Assembly (NCBI GenBank): GCA_030622295.1
Contig: JAUXGI010000063.1
Location: 1 to 6,593 of the forward strand
DNA length: 6,593 bases
Reading direction: 5' to 3'
From: Planctomycetota bacterium
GTDB taxonomy: Bacteria > Planctomycetota > B129-G9
Shown here: one piece after another, positions 1-4,839 of the stretch
How positions within the stretch are numbered: position 1 is the stretch's first letter
Layout of the letters: every line of letters starts with the position of its first letter
Program-made: the position numbers and the translations under genes
The notes under the pieces: generated by a model
Told to the model about the DNA's origin: nothing
The model's database searches: none
What the model saw: the letters and a program-made list of their open reading frames with translations, nothing else

Positions 1-1
1 C

Positions 2-1249
2 GCCATCGCCCCGACCAGTGGGCTTGACGCGCCAAAGCATGTCATGGACGAGGACGGAAAGATTGCGTCGGTGCTGTCGGACGAGTTTCCCGCCGACGTG
101 GTCGTGGACGTGAGGGGAATGGTGCTCATGCCCGGGCTCATAGACATGCACGTGCACCTGCGCGAGCCGGGAGGGGAGGAGGACGAGACCATCGAGACCG
201 GTCTGCGTGCCGCGCTTGCGGGCGGGTTCACCGCTGTAGCCCCGATGCCGAACACGCACCCGGCGACAGACACCCCGGAGATGGTGGAATACATGATGCG
301 CCGGGCGCGCGAGGTCCATGCCGCGCGGCTCTATCCTGTCGCTGCGATAACGCGCGGCAGGCGGTCGGAGGAACTGTGCGACCTGGCGCTGCTGGCAAAG
401 GCCGGTGCCGTGGCTTTCAGCGATGACGGCTCGCCCGTGCATCGGGAGGACATGATGCGCAGGGCCATGGAGCGCGCAAGGATTCTCAAGCGGCCCATCC
501 TTTCTCATTGCGAAGTAGTGGGGGAGTCGGCGTCGGGGGTCGTCAACGCGGCCGCCGCGGAGAGGCTTGGTCTTCCCGGCATCTCCGCGGATTCCGAGTC
601 CCTGATGGTGCGGCGCGACATTGAACTGGCGCGGCAGACCGGATGCGCGCTTCACATCCAGCACGTCAGTACCGCGGAATCGGTGCGTCTGATTGCGCGC
701 GCGAAAGACGACGGCATCAACGTAACCGCCGAGGCGACGCCGCATCACCTTGCGTTGTCCGACGAGGAGATAAAAACGCTCGACACGAATTTCAAGGTGA
801 ATCCGCCTCTGCGCAGCCCGCTGGATAGGGCCGCCCTGCAGGAGGCGGTGTGCGGGGGCGCTATTGACGTTATTGCGACGGACCATGCGCCGCACTCGCC
901 CCAGAAGAAGGCGAGGCCGTTCCTTAATGCGCCGTTCGGAATCATAGGGCTGGAGTCGTGTCTCGCGGTTATTCTGGAGGAATTCGTTCATGCCCGCAAG
1001 TTGACGTGGCTGGAACTGGCGCGGCTGATGTCGCTCAATCCGGCGCGGATTCTCAGGGTGCCGGGCGGGACACTGGCGGAGGGGGCCGTCGCGGACATTA
1101 CCGTGGTGGACCCGGACGAGGAATGGGTCATAAACCCGCAGGAGTTTCAGTCGAAGGGGCGCAATTGCCCGTTTGCCGGGCGTCGCGTGAAGGGCCGCGC
1201 GAAACTGGTCATGGTGGGCGGCGAGATACTCCTCAACCGTACTGGCTAA
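2..1249 (+). CDS. pyrC: Dihydroorotase, class I (5' end cut by window edge)
   Basis: Dihydroorotase catalyses the reversible cyclisation of N-carbamoyl-aspartate to dihydroorotate, the third step of de novo pyrimidine synthesis, in the cytoplasm. The reading frame is open to the left edge. The 14 codons before the ATG at 44 read AIAPTSGLDAPKHV, which fits the usual N-terminal 'RVIDP..GLD' strand of the family, so the true start lies upstream and the ATG at 44 is internal. Counting from that ATG, visible motifs are the metal-binding HVH at 36-38 within GLIDMHVHLREPG, the FSDDG motif at 125-129 typical of class I enzymes, SHCE with His155, HIQHVS with His204 and His207, the substrate loop NPPLR at 253-257, and ATDHAPH at 278-284 with the catalytic Asp280. 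The C-terminal VKGR..LVMVGGEI strand is intact and ends at TAA. Only about 10-20 N-terminal residues are missing. Its upstream neighbour, often pyrB, is not visible. The family assignment is firm. Confidence 0.96.
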   Translation, partial: AIAPTSGLDAPKHVMDEDGKIASVLSDEFPADVVVDVRGMVLMPGLIDMHVHLREPGGEEDETIETGLRAALAGGFTAVAPMPNTHPATDTPEMVEYMMRRAREVHAARLYPVAAITRGRRSEELCDLALLAKAGAVAFSDDGSPVHREDMMRRAMERARILKRPILSHCEVVGESASGVVNAAAAERLGLPGISADSESLMVRRDIELARQTGCALHIQHVSTAESVRLIARAKDDGINVTAEATPHHLALSDEEIKTLDTNFKVNPPLRSPLDRAALQEAVCGGAIDVIATDHAPHSPQKKARPFLNAPFGIIGLESCLAVILEEFVHARKLTWLELARLMSLNPARILRVPGGTLAEGAVADITVVDPDEEWVINPQEFQSKGRNCPFAGRRVKGRAKLVMVGGEILLNRTG

Positions 1250-1255
1250 CCGGCT

Positions 1256-1298
1256 AAACTGTCCCCTAAAGGGGTCAGACCCCTTTAGGGGACAGTTT
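1256..1298. repeat. Perfect 21-bp inverted repeat (REP-like hairpin, possible terminator)
   Basis: The left arm 1256-1276 and right arm 1278-1298 are exact reverse complements around a single A at 1277. The outer ends read AAACTGT and ACAGTTT. Each arm contains a self-complementary core, CCCCTAAAGGGG on the left and CCCCTTTAGGGG on the right, so each arm can also fold alone into a 4-bp stem. It starts 6 bases after the pyrC stop and lies before vanZ. Only three T residues follow the stem, so a classical intrinsic terminator is not clear, although so strong a hairpin could stop or protect a transcript. From memory, motifs with TGTCCCC and GGGGTCAGACCCC recur in genomes that carry REP-associated Y1 transposases. 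This could therefore be a dispersed palindromic repeat; that is recall, not checked. Confidence 0.85.
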
Positions 1299-1339
1299 CT
1301 ATAAGTGAGATGCAGGAATATGCTTAGGGCTGCTGCTCA

Positions 1340-1747
1340 ATGAGAGAAGAGAGGACTTGGCGAAATGACCCGTCTCGTGCGGCGTGGATTGGTGTCGCGC
1401 TGGCTATTGCGGGGTTGATACTCTGGGGTTCGCTGTTTCGCAGGCCGCCGGGCACCGAGGAGGTCAGGAATCTTGACAAGGTTATACACTTCGCGGCGTA
1501 CGCGTTGCTGGCGCTAACGCTCTGTGCCGGGTTGTTCCGGTTGTGCCGGGGGTGGCGGCGAAGATATGTCGTGCTTCTGTGCGTCGGGCTGGCGACCGTT
1601 TACGGCGTGTGTCTTGAGTGTGCGCAGGGTTTGTTTGTGGCGGACAGGGTGTTTGACCTGGGGGATGTTACCGCCGACTTTCTGGGGAGCGTATGCGCGG
1701 CATCCGTGTGGGGCGCGGCGGGAAAGAGGATACCCTTTCTATCATGA
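1340..1747 (+). CDS. VanZ-like family membrane protein
   Basis: This is a 135-residue integral membrane protein of the VanZ-like family. The family is named after a teicoplanin-resistance accessory protein, but in most bacteria its role is unknown. Four hydrophobic segments are visible at about 14-31, 48-66, 76-92 and 111-126. The family fingerprint is present: DKVIHF at 46-51 before helix 2, ECAQ with Glu93 and Gln96 at the end of helix 3, then R103-x-x-D106-x-x-D109 and ADFLG at 112-116 at the start of helix 4. Many family members have Asn where Asp113 stands here. The ATG at 1340 is the only reasonable start, because the in-frame ATG at 1310 runs into TAG within six codons. No good ribosome-binding site precedes it. 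It follows pyrC by 90 bp, with the hairpin between them, so co-transcription is uncertain. Nothing nearby suggests glycopeptide resistance. Confidence 0.88.
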   Translation: MREERTWRNDPSRAAWIGVALAIAGLILWGSLFRRPPGTEEVRNLDKVIHFAAYALLALTLCAGLFRLCRGWRRRYVVLLCVGLATVYGVCLECAQGLFVADRVFDLGDVTADFLGSVCAASVWGAAGKRIPFLS

Positions 1748-1748
1748 A

Positions 1749-1937
1749 TCATGACCCGATTCTGATAAGGACGTAGAGGACGATGGCGATGCCCGCCATG
1801 ACGCCGATGGTCATGGCGAAGAATTTGAGCGCGGCGAAGATGATGGCGCGCGGGGCGTCTTTGCGGATGGTCGCGATGACCACGGCTATCACGGCGCAGA
1901 CGAGCAGCAGGTGGAAGAGCGATTCGCCCAGTTGCAT
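1749..1937 (-). CDS. Small two-helix membrane protein, unknown function
   Basis: I do not recognise this 62-residue protein. It has a hydrophobic segment at about 5-23, a short charged loop with RKDAPR at 25-30, and a second hydrophobic segment at about 34-58, so it should form a membrane hairpin. Its ATG overlaps the stop codon of the upstream gene (TAATG on the minus strand). A strong AAAGGAGG ribosome-binding sequence lies 6 nt upstream, inside the end of that gene. This makes a real, translationally coupled gene likely despite the small size. Coupling to the DUF6677-like gene suggests the two products act together or are needed in fixed proportion; this is inference. It is the last gene of the minus-strand run, and its TGA stop is one base from the convergent vanZ stop. 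No terminator is visible for this run. Confidence 0.78.
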   Translation of the reverse strand: MQLGESLFHLLLVCAVIAVVIATIRKDAPRAIIFAALKFFAMTIGVMAGIAIVLYVLIRIGS

Positions 1938-2323
1938 TACTTGCCTCCTTTCGCGGCCAGGAAGCCCGCATCGAGGATGATGAGGAGGTTGAGCAGCCCC
2001 GCCACACAGGTATAGACGGAACTGACGTCGAAGATCTGCGGCCCCTCATCGACCACTCTCGTGTCATATTTCGCGATGACGTATCCCGTGACGGCCGGCA
2101 GGCCGCAGAACATCTGTGCCAGGAACTGCTTGTCGTATCGGCAGGGATTCACGTTCTGGAAGTCGCTGAGGCACATTCCGTAGACGAAAACGCCGACGAC
2201 GGCGACGAGGAATATCACGGCCTTGCCGCGCCTGCCGAGGTAGAAATGCCCGCATCCGGGCAGGAGCCATGCCAGTATCACGGCGACTCCGACGTTTTTC
2301 TTGCCTGAAGTTTCCCTGCTCAT
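1937..2323 (-). CDS. DUF6677/TM2-like small membrane protein
   Basis: This is a 128-residue integral membrane protein. Residues 18-40 carry AWLLPGCGHFYLG followed by RRGKAVIFL. This is a TM2-like signature: a helix, a Pro-Gly turn, an aromatic GHFYLGR loop, and a second helix at about 34-52. Further hydrophobic stretches lie at about 66-83 and 101-121, the last ending in LLNLLIILDAG. From memory this arrangement matches the DUF6677 family, found mainly in Planctomycetota and relatives, whose function is unknown. Membership was not tested. The ATG at 2323 lies 7 nt after the lptB stop, with AGGTG close upstream as a weak ribosome-binding site. The gene ends in a TAATG overlap with the next small membrane protein gene. 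The position behind lptB in the same run suggests an envelope role, but no substrate or partner can be named. Confidence 0.82.
   Translation of the reverse strand: MSRETSGKKNVGVAVILAWLLPGCGHFYLGRRGKAVIFLVAVVGVFVYGMCLSDFQNVNPCRYDKQFLAQMFCGLPAVTGYVIAKYDTRVVDEGPQIFDVSSVYTCVAGLLNLLIILDAGFLAAKGGK
1944..1951 (-). promoter_or_regulatory. Strong ribosome-binding site for the 62-residue membrane protein
   Basis: The minus strand reads AAAGGAGG, then six bases, then ATG at 1937-1935. This is the best Shine-Dalgarno match in the window and lies within the 3' end of the upstream coding region. It supports the start of the short downstream gene. It also shows that the host uses canonical anti-SD pairing, even though the two signal peptidase genes have poor sites. 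Confidence 0.85.
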
Positions 2324-2330
2324 TCACACC

Positions 2331-3074
2331 TCACATCGTGAACTTTGCGCCGAGGTAGACCCGTCTGACCATCTGGTCGGAAATCAGTTCCTCGCTGGTG
2401 CCTTCGCGCAGTATCTTGCCTTCGTCTATTATGTAGGACCTGTCCGTGATGGACAGGGTCTCGCGGACGTTATGGTCCGTCAGGAGTATGCCCATGCCCT
2501 TCTCGCGCAGGGTGGTGACGATGTCCTTTATTTCCTCAACGGCGATTGGGTCTACGCCGGAGAAAGGCTCGTCCAGGAGCATCAGTTTGGGCGAGGTGAC
2601 CAGCGCGCGCGCTATCTCCACGCGCCTCCGTTCGCCGCCGGAGGGCGTGTTGGCCTTCTGGCCGGCCAGGCCCATGATGCCCAACTCGGTCATCAGTTCG
2701 TCGGCCTGTTCCTGCTGCTCCTTTGGTTTGAGTTCCAGGGTCTCAAGTATGGCCAGCAGGTTTTCGCGCACGGTCATGCGCTGAAACACGCTGGGCTCCT
2801 GCGACAGGTAGCCGATGCCCATCCGTGCGCGCCTGTACATGGGTTCGTTTGTGATGTCCCGCCCGTGCAGGTAGACGGTGCCGCCCTCGGGGCGGATCAT
2901 CCCCACGGTTATGCGGAAGGAGGTCGTCTTGCCGGCGCCGTTCTTCCCCAGGAGCCCGACTATTTCGCCGGGGAAGATGTCGTAGTGCACGTCGTCGACG
3001 ACCCTGCGGCCGCCGTAGATTTTGACCAGCCCGCGAGCGGCGAGCAGCGAATTGTTTGTGCTTTCCTGTTCCAT
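2331..3074 (-). CDS. lptB: Lipopolysaccharide export ABC transporter, ATP-binding protein LptB
   Basis: LptB is the cytoplasmic ATPase of the LptB2FGC complex, which extracts lipopolysaccharide from the inner membrane and drives it across the periplasmic bridge. This copy has 247 residues, the normal family length. Visible motifs are Walker A GKNGAGKTT at 43-51, the Q-loop in GIGYLSQEPSVF with Gln92, signature SGGERRR at 145-151, Walker B LMLLDEP at 164-170, the D-loop SGVDP at 172-176, and the H-loop TDHNVRET with His201. The phrases NLL/RENLLAILE, TDHNVRETL and DRSYIIDEGKIL are characteristic of LptB and distinguish it from the similar LivF/LivG group. One oddity is that the residue before SGGE is Pro (TPSGGE) where the ABC consensus has Leu. 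The ATG at 3074 lies 7 nt after the preceding stop and lacks a strong ribosome-binding site. None of lptA, lptC, lptF, lptG or rpoN is in the window. The gene implies an LPS-bearing outer membrane. Confidence 0.93.
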   Translation of the reverse strand: MEQESTNNSLLAARGLVKIYGGRRVVDDVHYDIFPGEIVGLLGKNGAGKTTSFRITVGMIRPEGGTVYLHGRDITNEPMYRRARMGIGYLSQEPSVFQRMTVRENLLAILETLELKPKEQQEQADELMTELGIMGLAGQKANTPSGGERRRVEIARALVTSPKLMLLDEPFSGVDPIAVEEIKDIVTTLREKGMGILLTDHNVRETLSITDRSYIIDEGKILREGTSEELISDQMVRRVYLGAKFTM

Positions 3075-3081
3075 GGCGGTA

Positions 3082-4623
3082 TTACCTGATGAGTTTCAGA
3101 CGGCTGTCCCATTCGAGGAGTTTCTTCTCCAGGTCGATGACCGGTCGGACGGGAAAGAAGACGAAGCAGGCCCTGCCGATGAGGTTCTCTCGCGGGAAAG
3201 TGCCCCAGTTGCGGCTGTCCGAACTCCTGGCGCTGTTGTCGCCGAGGACGAAGTAGTGTCCATCCGGCACCCTGTACGGCCTTGATTCGCCGTACCCGTC
3301 GTTCTTGTCCGTGTAATAGACGTCCCGGTAGATGTTGAGTGACCGGAACGCGACCTTTCCGCGGTCCACCCTTAACGTTACCGATGCCCGGGCGGCGCCC
3401 GGGGCTTTATTGTCATCTTCGTAGAGCGGCCTGACGTCCTTTTCTGGAAACCTGCGTTCGCCCCATACGACGTTCCCGTCCACCCGGAGCGACAGGGTGT
3501 CGTCGACGTTGATGAATTGTACCTTGTATTGGACGTTCACGGCGAAACCGAAGTTGACCTTCTCCGAGTTGCTGCGCGTTCTGCCGGTGTTCATGCCGAG
3601 TTTCCAGGAGACCGTGGCCCCCTCGGGTCCGAGAACCGCCGTGTACTCGCAGTTGCCTTCGATTATGACGAGGCTGACGCGGGAGTTGTCATCCGGGAAT
3701 TCGACGCACCCCTCAATCATCAGGTCGCCCACGCAGTTGGCTCCCCGCAGTCCCGGTCTGCCGTTGCCTGTCGCGATTTCGTTGTTTTCGCCTATTCGGT
3801 CGTCCTTGATTTCCGCCAGTTCGAATTCCACCCCGTGCCCGTTGCCCGCGTTCACAACGAGCATTCCGTCCCGGACCTCGTATCGGTTGCTCGCCGGGAG
3901 GTCCCAGCGTTCCGTGTCGAAGGGCTTGCGGGATGTGAAATCGCAAAAGTAAGCCCGCTGCCAGAGCGCATCCTGCACGCTGCGGGGCTTCTTCGGTATC
4001 TCGTCTTTCAGGCCGGAATCGTTCGTTATGTATATGTCGCCGTGTTTGATTTCGATTGTCTCGCCGGGGAGCGCCACGCATCTCTTTATGAAGTTGCGCC
4101 GGTATTTGACGACCTTCGGGTGTTTCGTCAGACTCTCCTGCGTGGATTCGAGCCTTTCTTTCCTGTGGCACTCCAGGCAGGCGTCCCGGTTATTTGACTG
4201 CGAGTGCGGCCCCGGCTCCTGCTTGTAGCGGCTGCATCCCGGCGCCAGCGACATGTAACTGGGTTCCGGGTACTTGAACACCACCACGTCCCAGCGTTGT
4301 ACGGGTTTGAACCAGTAGTAGGCCTTGTCCACGATTATGTTGTCGCCGTTCTCCTGGCCGTTGGAGTTGCCCATCAGGGTCGGCTCCATCGAACCCGTCG
4401 GAATCTTGTAGGCCTCGGCCACGTACTCGCGTATCACTACTACGAATATGATTGCCAGGATGACGGCCTCCACGTCATCGCGGATGCGGGAGCGTTTGTG
4501 CTTCTTCCCGTCGGGCGCGGCCTGCTCTTCTCCGGGCGCGGCCTGCTCTTCCTCGCGCGGGGTGTCGGCATCCGGCGTCTCCTCCGGTTTTTCACTCAAT
4601 GTATTGTGTTCGTCAATGTTCAT
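3082..4623 (-). CDS. lepB: Signal peptidase I, copy B, with large inserted domain and CxxCH insertion
   Basis: Type I signal peptidases remove signal peptides from exported proteins at the outer face of the inner membrane. I chose the ATG at 4623 (513 residues); a TTG one codon upstream is also possible. An acidic Ala/Pro-rich cytoplasmic tail (1-40) and a basic stretch precede one membrane helix at about 51-65. Box B IPTGSMEPTL places the nucleophile at Ser78. Box C WDVVVFKYP is at 111-119, and box D RNFIKRCVALPGETIEI contains the general base Lys180. Between boxes C and D is an extra segment of about 55 residues with Cys130, His140 and CLECH at 149-153. Between box D and box E (GHYFVLGDNSARSSDSRNWG, 455-474) is an insertion of about 245 residues. 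Its strand-rich pattern, for example DDTLSLRVDGNVVW, resembles a LamG/concanavalin-type beta-sandwich. The length far exceeds typical enzymes. It is a tandem paralogue of the gene at 4840-6378. The catalytic residues appear intact, so activity is likely. Confidence 0.92.
   Translation of the reverse strand: MNIDEHNTLSEKPEETPDADTPREEEQAAPGEEQAAPDGKKHKRSRIRDDVEAVILAIIFVVVIREYVAEAYKIPTGSMEPTLMGNSNGQENGDNIIVDKAYYWFKPVQRWDVVVFKYPEPSYMSLAPGCSRYKQEPGPHSQSNNRDACLECHRKERLESTQESLTKHPKVVKYRRNFIKRCVALPGETIEIKHGDIYITNDSGLKDEIPKKPRSVQDALWQRAYFCDFTSRKPFDTERWDLPASNRYEVRDGMLVVNAGNGHGVEFELAEIKDDRIGENNEIATGNGRPGLRGANCVGDLMIEGCVEFPDDNSRVSLVIIEGNCEYTAVLGPEGATVSWKLGMNTGRTRSNSEKVNFGFAVNVQYKVQFINVDDTLSLRVDGNVVWGERRFPEKDVRPLYEDDNKAPGAARASVTLRVDRGKVAFRSLNIYRDVYYTDKNDGYGESRPYRVPDGHYFVLGDNSARSSDSRNWGTFPRENLIGRACFVFFPVRPVIDLEKKLLEWDSRLKLIR
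4510..4551 (-). repeat. 21-bp in-frame tandem duplication in the peptidase N-terminal tail
   Basis: Two adjacent 21-bp units encode EEQAAPG (residues 25-31) and EEQAAPD (32-38) in the cytoplasmic tail of signal peptidase copy B. Nineteen consecutive bases are identical between units (4512-4530 and 4533-4551). The near identity at DNA level points to recent slippage or duplication. The tail precedes the membrane helix and is unlikely to touch catalysis. Confidence 0.85.
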
Positions 4624-4640
4624 CAATATATCCGCCGAAT

Positions 4641-4657
4641 CCGCCTTCTCAAGGCGG
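4641..4657. repeat. Short perfect hairpin upstream of signal peptidase copy B
   Basis: CCGCCTT at 4641-4647 pairs exactly with AAGGCGG at 4651-4657 around a 3-base loop. On the minus strand it is followed by a second CGGCGG stretch and then the ATG at 4623, so it lies in the leader of copy B about 18 bases before the start. No T-run follows on either strand, so it is not an intrinsic terminator. It may affect translation initiation or may simply belong to a dispersed repeat. Confidence 0.65.
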
Positions 4658-4718
4658 GACAGGGAAAACAGGAGAAACAGGGACTTCCATCGGACTTAAT
4701 CGGACTGATTGTACTGAC
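4653..4718. repeat. Degenerate 9-bp and 10-bp tandem repeats between the peptidase genes
   Basis: On the plus strand three successive 9-bp units, GGCGGGACA, GGGAAAACA and GGAGAAACA, run from 4653 to 4679 and are followed by a partial GGGA. From 4689 a different 10-bp period appears: ATCGGACTTA, ATCGGACTGA and a diverged TTGTACTGAC. The units differ by one to a few bases, like old slippage arrays. They fill the spacer between the two signal peptidase genes. I recall similar strings scattered between genes in PVC and candidate-phylum genomes, but could not check this. Confidence 0.6.
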
Positions 4719-4772
4719 CAAGGACCGAAGCCGCGCGACTCCAGATTCATGTTCTATTTAATGCGCGCTAAT

Positions 4773-4838
4773 CCCTTGCCCTTGCCCTTGCCCTTGCCCT
4801 TACCCTTGCCCCTTGCCCTTTGCCCTTTGCCCTTTTTT
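4773..4838. repeat. CCCTTG hexamer array (G-quadruplex-prone on the minus strand)
   Basis: Four exact CCCTTG units (4773-4796) are followed by CCCTTA, CCCTTG, CCCCTTG, CCCTTTG, CCCTTTG and a final CCC with a T-run. The unit grows from 6 to 7 bases towards the right. On the minus strand, the sense strand of the flanking genes, this gives ten runs of three or more G separated by 3- or 4-base spacers. That satisfies the G-quadruplex pattern several times over. The array begins one base after the stop codon of signal peptidase copy A, so it is transcribed if the two peptidase genes share a transcript. Confidence 0.9.
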
Positions 4839-4839
4839 C

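Larger units (their letters stand above)
4624..4839. other. Repeat-filled spacer between the two signal peptidase genes
   Basis: The 216-bp gap contains, from right to left in the direction of transcription, the hexamer array, about 50 bp of unassigned sequence at 4719-4772, the 10-bp and 9-bp repeats and the small hairpin. No convincing gene, promoter hexamer pair or terminator with a T-run is seen. On the minus strand the A-rich run just after the copy A stop has the wrong polarity for a terminator. Read-through from copy A into copy B therefore remains possible. Confidence 0.7.

Noticed and set aside
44..46. ATG at 44 as the start of pyrC
   Set aside because: The frame is open to the left edge, and the preceding 14 codons match the conserved N-terminal strand of dihydroorotases. 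A start at 44 would remove part of the beta-barrel sandwich domain.
1300..1305. TATAAG as a -10 element for vanZ
   Set aside because: No acceptable -35 hexamer lies about 17 bases upstream. That position falls inside the inverted repeat.
1340..1747. vanZ-like gene as a glycopeptide resistance determinant
   Set aside because: No vanA/H/X/S/R-type genes are present, and most VanZ-like proteins are unrelated to resistance.
2301..3089. Long plus-strand open frame (262 codons) opposite lptB
   Set aside because: It lies fully antisense to a gene with all ABC ATPase motifs. Its product is His/Val/Gln-rich without any recognisable motif, as expected for a GC-rich shadow frame.
3517..4197. Plus-strand open frame (226 codons) opposite signal peptidase copy B
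   Set aside because: It is antisense to the conserved peptidase and its inserted domain. No motif is seen, so it is a shadow frame.
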